A stretch of DNA of 39,505 nucleotides, taken from the NCBI GenBank assembly GCA_905197955.1, contig CAJKAR010000041.1:1-39505 (forward strand), read 5' to 3'. Below are positions 1 to 7,939 of this stretch, piece after piece. The notes beneath the pieces are model-generated. The model ran no database searches. It was not told the DNA's origin and saw only the letters and a program-made list of their open reading frames with translations. The stretch is from an uncultured Lentisphaeria bacterium (GTDB lineage: Bacteria > Verrucomicrobiota > Lentisphaeria > Victivallales > UBA1829). The translations under genes and the position numbers were made by a program. How positions within the stretch are numbered: the stretch's first letter is position 1; every line of letters begins with the position of its first letter.

Positions 1-35
1 TGCCTCCGGCGGCCAGCTTATTCAGCTGGACCGAA

Positions 36-52
36 GCAGGTCACAGACCTGC
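36..52. repeat. Perfect 7-bp hairpin GCAGGTC-ACA-GACCTGC
   Basis: Two perfectly complementary 7-base arms (36-42 and 46-52) enclose a 3-base loop, just beyond the stop codon of the dehydratase gene on the minus strand. No T-run follows on either strand, so it does not look like a classical intrinsic terminator. It may be an intercistronic or mRNA-stabilising hairpin, because the next gene of the operon lies outside the window. Confidence 0.4.
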
Positions 53-61
53 ACCATAATA

Positions 62-1225
62 CTACCAGTCGCAGACAGCCCCGTCTGGACGATGAAGACG
101 CGGTGTATAAGGAGAAATCGCCGGATGTGCCTTGCAGACATCTTCGTTCAATTCAATGCCCCAGCCGGGTTTGTCGTTCAGTGTAATGTAGCCGTTTTCC
201 ACTTTCAGCGGTTCCGTGATGACCTCATTGCGCCAATCGTTGAGGAAAAGGCGTTCCTGGATCAGGAAGTTCGGAAGAATCGCATCCAAATGGAGAGAGA
301 TGGTTGTGATAACCGGACTCATCGGTCCGTGAGGAGCGACAAATGCGTTGAAAGCCTCCGCCAACCGTGCAGCTTTCAATGCGGTACCGAAACCGCAGGA
401 ATGACCGATGTCCGGCTGAATCACACTCGCACAATTCCGAGTCAGAAGCCGTTTAAATTCCGGCAGGAACGAAAGACGCTCTCCAGTAGCAATCGGGATG
501 TTGACGTTTGCAGCTACTTTCGCCAGACCTTCCTCGTCTTCCGGCTGACATGGTTCCTCAAAGAAGGTGAAGTCCAACGGTTCGAAGAGCTTGCCGATGC
601 GAATGGCAAGATCGGCATCATAACGTCCGTGACCATCGAACATAAGCAGAGCATCCGGCCCGATCGTCTCCCGGATTGTTTCCGCAGCCTTCCGGATCTT
701 CCGAAGATTCACCGGATCATTCAGAGGCCAGACCGGCAGTGCCAGACTGAATTTGAAGGCATCGTAACCGGCATCCATCGCGATCTGAGCCTTTTCCCGG
801 ATGACGACCGGATCCAGCGATCCGCCGCTCCACCCGTTGACATAGACACGCATCTTGTCGCGGCACGCTCCTCCGAGAAGTTTGTAGACCGGCTGTCCCA
901 GCGATTTGCCGAGGATATCCCACAAGGCAAGCTCGACCCCTGCAATCGCAGAACCTTTGATGACTCCGCCCTTCCAGAAGAGCTGCTTGACCATTTTCTG
1001 GGTCAGATATTCAATTCGGCGCGGGTCCTCTCCCAGCACCAGAATTTCGATATCCTTCAAGGCGCCGAGAACGGAATTGTCATGGCTTTCCAGAGTGGCT
1101 TCGCCGAGCCCGTAAATTTCCTCATCGGTATGGACTTTCACATAGAGATAATTCCGGCTGGAAAGCAGTCCGACTCCGGGAGTTGGAGCTCCCACAAGAA
1201 TCGGTTCAATGCGTGTGATTTTCAT
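62..1225 (-). CDS. Enolase-superfamily sugar-acid dehydratase (galactonate dehydratase-like)
   Basis: The protein has 387 residues, a normal length for the mandelate racemase/muconate lactonizing enzyme group. The barrel carries the expected acid ligands for one Mg2+: D197 in FDGHGR, E223/E224 in FFEEP and E249 in ATGER. D272 (QPDIGHSCG) and H299 (APHGP) match the D-H dyad on the far side of the barrel. H199, two residues after the first ligand, is the D-x-H arrangement of galactonate-type dehydratases. The inferred reaction is removal of water from an aldonic or uronic acid to give a 2-keto-3-deoxy acid. The start follows a good GGAGAGG ribosome site. The gene lies 16 bases downstream of a KDG-type kinase, which supports sugar-acid catabolism. 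The exact substrate cannot be read from the sequence; D-galactonate is only one option. Confidence 0.85.
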   Translation of the reverse strand: MKITRIEPILVGAPTPGVGLLSSRNYLYVKVHTDEEIYGLGEATLESHDNSVLGALKDIEILVLGEDPRRIEYLTQKMVKQLFWKGGVIKGSAIAGVELALWDILGKSLGQPVYKLLGGACRDKMRVYVNGWSGGSLDPVVIREKAQIAMDAGYDAFKFSLALPVWPLNDPVNLRKIRKAAETIRETIGPDALLMFDGHGRYDADLAIRIGKLFEPLDFTFFEEPCQPEDEEGLAKVAANVNIPIATGERLSFLPEFKRLLTRNCASVIQPDIGHSCGFGTALKAARLAEAFNAFVAPHGPMSPVITTISLHLDAILPNFLIQERLFLNDWRNEVITEPLKVENGYITLNDKPGWGIELNEDVCKAHPAISPYTPRLHRPDGAVCDW

Positions 1226-1241
1226 ATGGTTCCTCTCCGGT

Positions 1242-2339
1242 TCAGCGTTTGACGCGGCCCGATGCGTTGCCGTTCATCAGCGCGGAGACTTCCTCTTTTG
1301 AGGAGTAGTTGTAATCGCCCTTGATGGAATGTTTCAGGCAGCTTGCTGCAACGGCAAAGCGGATTGCCTTGTCCGGGGTGGCGAATTCCGTACTGTTCAG
1401 AGCAAAGATAAGTCCGGCGCAGAAGGAATCGCCTCCACCAAAACGGTCAACAATATTCCGGATCTCATACGGGGAATACTCGCCTTCGGCATTCAGGGGA
1501 GCGAAAAATTCTTTGTCCGAGGCTTTTTCATAGAGCATTCCGCCCCAGTTGTTGTGATCGGCGGAATAACTTTCGCGCAGAGTGATAGCTACATGTGAGG
1601 CTTTCGGGAAGCGTGCGGAAAGTTTACGGGCCACGTCGCGATATCCGGCTACGTTGATTTTTCCGCTCTCGACCGAAGTTCCTTCCGACGTGATGCCGAA
1701 CACATCCGAGGCATCTTCTTCATTGCCGATGATGATATCAGCGTATTTCACGATTTGTTCCATACACTCTGCGGCAAGTTCTTTCGGAGCGCATCCCTCT
1801 TTCCAGCGCCAGAGTTTTTTACGGAAGTTCAGGTCGCAGGAAATTTTGATTCCCTGTTCCGATGCATATTTCACTATTGCGAGCGTCGAAAGAAAGGCTT
1901 TTTCGCTGAGAGCCGGAGTGATTCCCGTCACATGGAGATGTTTGCAGTTTTCCAGCATGGAGGCAAAATCATAGTCCTCCGGTCCGCATTCAGAGATCAC
2001 GGAGTTTGAGCGGTCGTAGACAACATTGGAACCGCGCTGAGCGGCGCCGTGTTCCGCATAATAAACCCCCATTCGTCCGTTCTTCCGATACAGAATCCGA
2101 TTGACATCCACACCGAGTCCGCGCAGCTGGACCGCAAAAGCACAGCTGACTGGATTTTCCGGCAGAGCCGTCAGATACCGGCTCTTTTCACCGAGAATTG
2201 CAAGAGAGGCACAGACATTTGCCTCCCCTCCCCCGAACGTCGCTTCCAGAGTCCCAGGCAGAGCCTGTGCAAAACGAGTCTTTCCCGCAGGAGCGAGTCT
2301 CAGCATCACTTCTCCGAATCCGGCAATCCATTTTTCCAT
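1242..2339 (-). CDS. kdgK: PfkB-family sugar kinase, probable 2-keto-3-deoxygluconate kinase
   Basis: This 365-residue ribokinase-fold kinase has the glycine-rich substrate region FGGGEANVC (35-43), the central DLNFR segment (169-173), NEEDA (206-210) and the C-terminal PfkB signature DRFGGGDSFCAG, with D304 as predicted catalytic base. DLNFR and the NEED motif are usual in KDG kinases. The gene comes first in a minus-strand operon with the dehydratase, so the inferred role is phosphorylation of the 2-keto-3-deoxy acid that enzyme makes. A GGAG ribosome site lies ten bases before the ATG. The matching KDPG/KDPGal aldolase is not in the window and could lie beyond the left edge. Another PfkB substrate such as fructose cannot be ruled out by sequence alone. 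Confidence 0.8.
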   Translation of the reverse strand: MEKWIAGFGEVMLRLAPAGKTRFAQALPGTLEATFGGGEANVCASLAILGEKSRYLTALPENPVSCAFAVQLRGLGVDVNRILYRKNGRMGVYYAEHGAAQRGSNVVYDRSNSVISECGPEDYDFASMLENCKHLHVTGITPALSEKAFLSTLAIVKYASEQGIKISCDLNFRKKLWRWKEGCAPKELAAECMEQIVKYADIIIGNEEDASDVFGITSEGTSVESGKINVAGYRDVARKLSARFPKASHVAITLRESYSADHNNWGGMLYEKASDKEFFAPLNAEGEYSPYEIRNIVDRFGGGDSFCAGLIFALNSTEFATPDKAIRFAVAASCLKHSIKGDYNYSSKEEVSALMNGNASGRVKR

Positions 2340-2370
2340 CGTCTTTATCTCCGTTTTGTTATTTTTTTCT

Positions 2371-2400
2371 TATATTATGAGAATTTATTCTTACAATATT
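2371..2400. promoter_or_regulatory. Palindromic operator candidate between kdgK and the IclR gene
   Basis: Two 14-base arms (2371-2384 and 2387-2400) with a 2-base centre match at 11 of 14 positions when inverted; the core AGAAT-TT-ATTCT is perfect. On the minus strand a TTGTAA / TATAAG pair with 16-base spacing lies inside the palindrome, so a bound dimer would cover the kdgK promoter. On the plus strand TACAAT (2392-2397) could serve the regulator. A site of this size between an IclR gene and its divergent sugar-acid operon fits local autoregulation. This is inference; no IclR consensus was matched. Confidence 0.45.
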
Positions 2401-2553
2401 AAATTAATGGAAGAGAAAAGAAAATGCAAACGGAAAACGTTTGATTTCCGGAAAAAAACAGATAATTTATGGCGTGAGACGAAAGGAAAAGACGGGAACC
2501 GCGGAACGGGAATGAAATTTCCCGATCGTTTTTCCCGGCAGGATCAATCAGCC

Positions 2554-3318
2554 ATGACGGACAGAACACAAATCAAAGACGGCGATAAGAGTTTTTCAAA
2601 ACTCTTCGATATCATCGAACGGGTGGCAAAAAGCCGTTCCGGGCTCAAGGGGAAGGAAATTGCGGAGGAGTGCGGATTTCCAACGAGTACCACCTTCCGC
2701 ATGTTGAAATTTCTAGTGGAAAAGGGATATCTCCGCAGTTCCGGTTCCCGGTATTCCCTGGGACTTGGGCTGGCTCGTCTGGGCAACATTGCGGCGGCGC
2801 AGAATCCACTGCTGAAGGTATCGCGTCCGCATCTTGCGGAACTTTCCTCGAAAACGATGGAAACGGTTCATCTGGCGGAACTCAAGGATGACCGGATTCT
2901 TTATGTGGACAAAGTGGAGGGGATCCGTCCGGTCCGGATGGGATCGCTGATCGGCAATTACAGTCCGCTTTACTGCACCGGAATCGGGAAAGCGATTCTG
3001 GCCTTTCTGCCGGGAAAAACCGTTGACGAATTGTGCGCACGGATCCGCTTCACACCTTTTACAGAACATACGATTCGGACTCCCGATGCGCTGAAGAGCG
3101 AACTTGCGGAAATCAGAAAGCGGGGATATGCTATTGACAACTGTGAACACGAGCTCGGAGTCTACTGTCTTGCCGCGCCGATTCTGGACTATTCCGGCGC
3201 GGTTGTTGCCGGGATCAGTGTCTCCGGCTCCGAGCTCTATCTCAGGGAAAAAACAGACGAATTTGCACAGCTGGTCAAAGCGACCGCTGAAAAAATATCC
3301 GCCGAATACAACGGCTGA
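2554..3318 (+). CDS. IclR-family transcriptional regulator (KdgR-like)
   Basis: With the start at 2554 the protein has 254 residues, the usual IclR length. An N-terminal winged helix (about 12-70; KEIAEECGFPTSTTFRML is the recognition region) precedes an effector-binding domain containing YCTGIGKAILAF and the GVYCLAAPI/YSGAVVAGISVSG segments typical of the family. In-frame ATGs at 2512 and 2407 would add a basic extension that does not belong to the family domain. The one at 2554 has GGCAGGA about twelve bases upstream. The gene diverges from the dehydratase/kinase operon, and IclR proteins with this arrangement (KdgR of enterobacteria is the type case) normally repress sugar-acid catabolism until a keto-deoxy acid binds. 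That role is inferred here. Confidence 0.85.
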   Translation: MTDRTQIKDGDKSFSKLFDIIERVAKSRSGLKGKEIAEECGFPTSTTFRMLKFLVEKGYLRSSGSRYSLGLGLARLGNIAAAQNPLLKVSRPHLAELSSKTMETVHLAELKDDRILYVDKVEGIRPVRMGSLIGNYSPLYCTGIGKAILAFLPGKTVDELCARIRFTPFTEHTIRTPDALKSELAEIRKRGYAIDNCEHELGVYCLAAPILDYSGAVVAGISVSGSELYLREKTDEFAQLVKATAEKISAEYNG

Positions 3319-3332
3319 AAGGAATCTTCATC

Positions 3333-3836
3333 ATGCGCAGAAAAGATCGCGAAATCAAAGACATTTCCGCCATTTACGCCATTCTTGATAAACTTGAATA
3401 CGGACATCTTGCCCTCTGCGATGGCGAGAAACCATACGGGATCACCATGAATTTCGGTCATGAAATCAAAGATGGCACACTCGTTCTCTATTTTCATGCC
3501 GCGCAGGAAGGACGTAAAATCGACTGCATCCGCCGGAACTCTTCGGCCTATTTCTTCGCGGAAACGGATACTCGATTCCACGAAGGGGAAAAGGACGGAC
3601 AGAAATACTGGACCATGTTCTACTCTTCCGTAGCCGCCGAGGGAAGCGTGGAACTCGTTGACGGACTGGAGGAAAAGTATCATGCGCTGAAACTGCTCAT
3701 GAAGCATTTCATCGGGGATCAGCCGTTTGAAGTTCCGGAAGTGGTTGTTCGCCACACCGCCATTCTGAAAATGACAGTCACCTCCATCACGGGCAAGCAG
3801 AATCCCGGACCGGGAGCGATGCCTCCGAAGGCCTGA
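3333..3836 (+). CDS. Pyridoxamine-5'-phosphate-oxidase-like flavoprotein (NimA group)
   Basis: This 167-residue protein has the split-barrel FMN-binding fold of the PNPOx-like group. It opens with MRRKDREI and has GHLALCDGEKPYGITMNF, LYFHAAQEGRKIDCIRR and an SVAAEGSVELVD segment, the order seen in NimA/nitroimidazole-resistance-like proteins. Members are usually dimeric and reduce small electron-poor compounds or act as general flavin reductases; the substrate is unknown. The gene starts 14 bases after the IclR stop with AAAGGAA upstream, so the two are probably cotranscribed. It ends one base before the convergent GH1 gene, leaving no room for a terminator. No link to sugar-acid metabolism is obvious. 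Confidence 0.75.
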   Translation: MRRKDREIKDISAIYAILDKLEYGHLALCDGEKPYGITMNFGHEIKDGTLVLYFHAAQEGRKIDCIRRNSSAYFFAETDTRFHEGEKDGQKYWTMFYSSVAAEGSVELVDGLEEKYHALKLLMKHFIGDQPFEVPEVVVRHTAILKMTVTSITGKQNPGPGAMPPKA

Positions 3837-3837
3837 C

Positions 3838-5121
3838 TCAGCGGAAAAGTTGGAATTTCGGCAGTTCCGGCAGATATTTTTCGATCAGGGCCGGTGTGAA
3901 TCCGTTTTGTTCGATGAGTTCACGGAAGAACCATGCGCTCGGTTTCGGAGTCCGCTGGAAAGTCTCGAAATCGACATGCACCAGACCGAAACGCGGAATA
4001 AAACTGACCCACTCGTAGTTATCCATCAGCGACCAGTGAAGGACGCCGCGGATATCGACGCCGTCATCCATTGCCTCCCGAACCGCGGAGAGATCCTGAC
4101 ACATCTTCACGATTCGCCAGCGGTCATCGGTACAGCAGCAGCCGTTTTCCGTGATATAGACCGGTTTGTCTTTCAGACGGAGAAGTTCATTGTAAAGTCC
4201 CTCCGGCCAGAAGCTGCTCATGTAGAATTCCTTGTCTATGAGCTTGAGCCGTGCATAGAGGGGCAGTTCTTCGGTACCACTTTTCGTGCGGGATGAGACC
4301 TCGCGCCGTGTATAATAATTGATTGCCCAGAAATCGAAAGAATCCTTCAGTTCCGGGATTGTCTCCGACTGATAATGCGGAAAAACCAGTTCTCCGGTCC
4401 GGAGAGCGTGATAGAAGAAGCCGTTGAAAATCCAGACCTCCATGGCGGCATGGGCGCGGTCGGCTTCGAAATGAGGATCCTTCGGCATGATGGAGGCCAT
4501 CGCGTGAGGCGCCCCGACCGGTTTCGAGGAATACGATTTCATGATCCGGAACGCCTTCGCATGGCAGATCATGTAATTTTTGCGCAGTTCGAACTTGTCG
4601 CATCCAGGCCGTTCCATAATGTTGATCTCATTGATGGTCAGCCAGAAATCGACCATCTCCTCCAGTTCCGGAACGATAAATCGGACATAACGTTCGAAAT
4701 AAAAAAGGGCGTTCCGGTCGGCGAATCCGCCCTTATCCCAGAACCACGCGGGATCGCTGCCGTGCGACACGGTGACGAATGTTTTGATTCCGGCCTCCTT
4801 CAGCAGACGCAGCAGATCGCGGTAATGTTCAACTGCCTCCCGGCAGAATTTTCCCTCCTCCGGTTCGATCCGCGACCAGGGAATGGAAAATCGGTACGCC
4901 TGATGCCCCAGCGTTTTCAAGAGTTCCACATCCTCTTTGTAAAGACGGTAACTGTCGCACGCTTTGCCGGAATGATGAATAAAGCGTTCCGGATGGAGAG
5001 CCTGGTCGCGCCAGTTGATGGAGTAGATATCGTCCCCCTCAATCTGGTGGGCGGCGGTGGCACTTCCCCAGAGAAATCCCTGCGGGAAAACGATTGCAGG
5101 AAAGTTGTGCAGGTTCAGCAT
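3838..5121 (-). CDS. Glycoside hydrolase family 1 (beta-glucosidase-like)
   Basis: The 427-residue protein begins with FPQGFLWGSATAAHQIEG, the GH1 N-terminal signature. The predicted acid/base is E165 in LTINEIN, where the family normally reads T-F/L-N-E-P, and the nucleophile is E325 in VYITENGC. No signal peptide is present, so the enzyme should act in the cytoplasm on imported disaccharides or glycosides by a retaining mechanism. Changes from the family norm are the NEI in place of NEP and SHGSDPAWFWDKGGF where HWDLP-type sequences usually stand; both may alter the substrate pocket. It is the last gene of the unit with the GntR regulator and the NodB-like protein, separated from the latter by a hairpin. 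The ribosome site is AGAGGT. Confidence 0.88.
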   Translation of the reverse strand: MLNLHNFPAIVFPQGFLWGSATAAHQIEGDDIYSINWRDQALHPERFIHHSGKACDSYRLYKEDVELLKTLGHQAYRFSIPWSRIEPEEGKFCREAVEHYRDLLRLLKEAGIKTFVTVSHGSDPAWFWDKGGFADRNALFYFERYVRFIVPELEEMVDFWLTINEINIMERPGCDKFELRKNYMICHAKAFRIMKSYSSKPVGAPHAMASIMPKDPHFEADRAHAAMEVWIFNGFFYHALRTGELVFPHYQSETIPELKDSFDFWAINYYTRREVSSRTKSGTEELPLYARLKLIDKEFYMSSFWPEGLYNELLRLKDKPVYITENGCCCTDDRWRIVKMCQDLSAVREAMDDGVDIRGVLHWSLMDNYEWVSFIPRFGLVHVDFETFQRTPKPSAWFFRELIEQNGFTPALIEKYLPELPKFQLFR

Positions 5122-5181
5122 ATAAGACCTCTTTCTGAAATGTTTCTGGATTGAATTTCAAACAATTTCAATAAATCTGAA

Positions 5182-5212
5182 ACCGGGGAAAGGTTCCTTG
5201 GAATTCTCCGGT
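5182..5212 (-). other. Intercistronic hairpin upstream of the GH1 gene
   Basis: Nine-base arms (5182-5190 and 5204-5212) pair with a single mismatch; the ACCGG/CCGGT ends are perfect and the loop holds TTCCAAGGAA, itself a small palindrome. It sits in the 103-base gap between the NodB-like stop and the GH1 start. No T-run follows, so it may be an RNA-processing or stability element rather than a terminator. Confidence 0.4.
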
Positions 5213-5224
5213 AAAATTCTGCTG

Positions 5225-6778
5225 TCACGGGATTACGGAGTGCAAAAGTGGATTCTGAACTTCCAGCAGAGAGCCGCTGCCGGAAAAGCTCACGCTGTAC
5301 TGGAGTGCAACGGCTTCGGATTTTATCCGGAGTTCGCCTGACAGAACTTGTCTGCCTTCATTTTTCAGGGGGAACTGCCGCCGTTCGCGATAATTTTTCC
5401 CGGAACGGACGACAAAGAAGAAATCCAGCTCCACGATCTGTCCCTCTTTTCCGTTTACAGTCAGAGCAAACCGGTTCTTTCCTTTTTCCAATCCGCCGAG
5501 GTCGGAGAGATGCAGTCTGCCGCCACGGGGAATGGATACGATTCCACTTTTCACATCTGCCCGGCACCCTTTCTGAAGTTCATAACCATCCGGGGTTCCA
5601 TCTTCGTCCAGATCCGTGGAAAGAGACGGCATGATGTTCCTCCCCTCAGCTTCCGGTTTCGACTCATACAGAATCTCTGCCCACTCCTCCTGAGTCCGAA
5701 CCGGAATCCGATGTTTCTTCAGCCATTGCAGAAGTTCCTCGTAGCCTTTAAGATAGGCATCCCATCCGCCTTTGACCCGATTGACCCACATGTGTGAAAT
5801 AAAAATTTTCACCTGCCGTTTTGCAACGGCCTCGGCGATTCTGCGCTTCATGGCGGGAATATCCTGTCCGTTGTCAAGACCGGTAAAATCGGGACGCATG
5901 CGGAAACGCTGCAGATCGGCGGACGGATCGTGGAACAGACAGTTCTGGCGCGATGAACCCGGAATGCAGTCGGCGGAACGATAACCGAACTCCCGTCCGT
6001 AGATTCCGGAGATCTTCTCTCCCGAAACGAAACATTCCCATCCTCCCGGCTGGATCCAGGCCCTGGGCGCGGGGAGTCCTGCGGCAAGGAAGTTCGCCCG
6101 GCTAACCGATGCAAGAAAACGGAGCAGATCATCCGACGGCTGAATCGCAGCATTCGCAGCCAGCAGAATAAACTCCCTTTTCTCCTGATCGGGAATCCGG
6201 ATCTGCTCTCCCCAGAAATCCATCAGCATTTTCTTTCCGTTCCGGATGCGGATTCCATAAACCGTTCCACTTGAGGGCTCCAGCAGTTTCCGCGTGGAAC
6301 CAAGTTCCCGATTCATCGACTCAGGATATCCGCAAAGCTCGCCACCGCGGATCGACGCCTGAAATTTTTTGTTCCGGGGATGATTCCAATTCAATTCATA
6401 CTTGAAATAGACCCGACTTTTTTTCGGATCGGCATGATCCGCAAACGAGAGGTTCGAATACTTCTCAAACTCCTGCGGCGTTCTCGCCCGGATCTGATAC
6501 ACGGCATGATTCGGCAGATGATCCATCATGGAATGCCCTTTTGCCGACAAGTTCCTCAACACCTCAAGCGACTCTTTTCTGTTCAGATCCTGAGACACAA
6601 GCGCAAGACTCATCCGATATCCGTATTTTTCGAAAAGTTCCCCCATCTGCTTCCACTGTTCCGGAGGTTTGTTGTCATCAAAACGAAAACAGACTCCAGG
6701 CGTTTTCGGGATCGCTTCTCCTCCCTGCAAAAACAGGGCTACCGCGGCAAACAGACATAATGCAACTTGATTCCGCAT
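5225..6778 (-). CDS. Secreted NodB-like polysaccharide-deacetylase-type protein
   Basis: The 517-residue protein starts with a signal peptide (about 1-22, hydrophobic LCLFAAVALFL). A divergent NodB/CE4-like barrel follows, with the FRFDDN motif at 31-36 (D34, D35) and a histidine motif at 82-91 (H82, H87-LPN-H91) fitting the D-H-H metal triad. The later GYRSADCIPG and FISHMW segments also look CE4-like. Residues 389-401 (DLDEDGTPDGYEL) form a thrombospondin type-3-like calcium loop, linking to a C-terminal beta-rich domain of about 115 residues that may bind carbohydrate. The inferred role is extracytoplasmic modification of a glycan, but deacetylase activity is not certain from such a divergent domain. 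The start lies one base after the regulator stop codon, implying translational coupling. Confidence 0.6.
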   Translation of the reverse strand: MRNQVALCLFAAVALFLQGGEAIPKTPGVCFRFDDNKPPEQWKQMGELFEKYGYRMSLALVSQDLNRKESLEVLRNLSAKGHSMMDHLPNHAVYQIRARTPQEFEKYSNLSFADHADPKKSRVYFKYELNWNHPRNKKFQASIRGGELCGYPESMNRELGSTRKLLEPSSGTVYGIRIRNGKKMLMDFWGEQIRIPDQEKREFILLAANAAIQPSDDLLRFLASVSRANFLAAGLPAPRAWIQPGGWECFVSGEKISGIYGREFGYRSADCIPGSSRQNCLFHDPSADLQRFRMRPDFTGLDNGQDIPAMKRRIAEAVAKRQVKIFISHMWVNRVKGGWDAYLKGYEELLQWLKKHRIPVRTQEEWAEILYESKPEAEGRNIMPSLSTDLDEDGTPDGYELQKGCRADVKSGIVSIPRGGRLHLSDLGGLEKGKNRFALTVNGKEGQIVELDFFFVVRSGKNYRERRQFPLKNEGRQVLSGELRIKSEAVALQYSVSFSGSGSLLEVQNPLLHSVIP

Positions 6779-6779
6779 C

Positions 6780-7820
6780 TTATTTTCTCCGTTCAGATTG
6801 ATGTTCTTTCAGTTCCGCCTCGACGACCGACTGCGGTAAATCCATTTCTCCCCCCAGCATTCGTTCCAGCAGATCCGCGGCCTCCACGGCGATCCGCTCA
6901 AGAGGATATTCGAATACGAGACCGTGGTAATGCACTTTTCCCGCCGGCGGATGTCTGGAGATCAGAAGAATCTCCCTTCCGCTCTCCTCCACCATTTCTT
7001 GAAGAAATTCCGCATATGCTTCGAAATGCAGAATCAGATCCGGCGGATCCTTGAGCAATCGCTCCCGAACCCAGCTTGCAAGATCCGGAACGGCATTGGG
7101 ATCACAGGACTCCATTTTCAGAGCCGGATTCAGCTCGCACAGACGCTCTTGAATCCGAAGCTGTTCTTCCGTAAGAGCCCCGCCGAGATTCAGAATCCGA
7201 GTCATTTTCCGTTCCGCGGTCAACTCCGCCAGCTTCCGCACGGCGGCTTCCGGAGATCGGCGGATGGAGGATGGTAAATTCTCAGGAATTTCTCCGCCGA
7301 TCACCACACAACAGGGCAGCTGTTTTCTTGCGGCATTGATATACTCCATGCTGGTGTCGATCAGGATCACGCCGTCCAGATAAGATTCCTCGATTTCCCG
7401 CCTGATGCTTTCCGTTGTGGTTGCGGCGCTCATCAGAAGACGGATATTGAAGTTCCGTTCCGTCAGCTCTTCGGCAACAGAGGAAAGGGTCCGCCAGAAA
7501 TGGCTTCCATAGTAAAAGGCATCACCTTTATGAAGTTTCACCCCGATCAGCGGATTTTTTGTCTGCGGCTGGAGAATGAACCCGCTGAGAGGATTCGTCA
7601 TCGTGGCGGCCCCCTGGCGACAGATCAGATATCCATCCTGAATCATCTTTTCAAACGCCAGCTGAACGGTACTCCTCGCAATCCCGAACCGGCGCGACAG
7701 CTCCCGGGTGGACGGCACCTTGACGGATTTTCCGGAACTGCGATAAATCAGATTCATCACATAGTAACGAATCCGCATCTGCTGACTCATCAAACTGTTT
7801 TCCATCTTCGCTTTTCGCAT
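6780..7820 (-). CDS. GntR-type winged-helix regulator with LacI-like sensor domain
   Basis: The 346-residue protein has an N-terminal GntR winged helix (about 10-75; VPSTRELSRRFGIARSTVQLA is the diagnostic segment). A periplasmic-binding-protein-like sensor domain follows, starting near NPLIGVKLHKG, with the SYLDGVILIDTS pattern of LacI/GalR-type effector domains. Such hybrids (the AraR type) respond to sugars. The gene is first in the minus-strand unit with the NodB-like protein and the GH1 enzyme, so it probably controls them and itself. The start has GCAGGAG eight bases upstream. A perfect consensus promoter and a pair of 11-bp-spaced repeats precede it. Confidence 0.82.
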   Translation of the reverse strand: MRKAKMENSLMSQQMRIRYYVMNLIYRSSGKSVKVPSTRELSRRFGIARSTVQLAFEKMIQDGYLICRQGAATMTNPLSGFILQPQTKNPLIGVKLHKGDAFYYGSHFWRTLSSVAEELTERNFNIRLLMSAATTTESIRREIEESYLDGVILIDTSMEYINAARKQLPCCVVIGGEIPENLPSSIRRSPEAAVRKLAELTAERKMTRILNLGGALTEEQLRIQERLCELNPALKMESCDPNAVPDLASWVRERLLKDPPDLILHFEAYAEFLQEMVEESGREILLISRHPPAGKVHYHGLVFEYPLERIAVEAADLLERMLGGEMDLPQSVVEAELKEHQSERRK

Positions 7821-7835
7821 AAGAACTCCTGCAAT

Positions 7836-7856
7836 ATCGGTCCAGCATCGGTCCAG
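7836..7856. repeat. Two direct repeats ATCGGTCCAG, operator candidate
   Basis: The 10-base unit occurs exactly at 7836-7845 and 7847-7856, an 11-base period or about one helical turn. The pair lies at and just after the predicted transcription start of the GntR-type gene, between its promoter and ribosome site. This is a good position for autorepression by a regulator bound on one face of the DNA. Confidence 0.5.
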
Positions 7857-7861
7857 TTCTA

Positions 7862-7890
7862 ATTATACACGAAACCGCCTGTTTTGTCAA
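7862..7890 (-). promoter_or_regulatory. Consensus sigma-70 promoter of the GntR/NodB/GH1 unit
   Basis: On the minus strand TTGACA (7890-7885) and TATAAT (7867-7862) are both perfect and are separated by exactly 17 bases. The predicted start of transcription is near 7855, about 35 bases before the ATG. Such a strong promoter ahead of a repressor-led operon implies control by repression. Confidence 0.85.
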
Positions 7891-7939
7891 GATAGGATCT
7901 GCAAAAAAACTACCAATCAGGAAGTCCCGGAAGAATGTA

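Noticed and set aside
36..52. Terminator for the dehydratase operon
   Set aside because: The 7-bp hairpin is perfect but has no T-run on the minus strand, so it was kept only as a hairpin.
92..1252. Plus-strand frame of 386 codons
   Set aside because: It is the complement of the enolase-superfamily gene, whose metal ligands are all in place.
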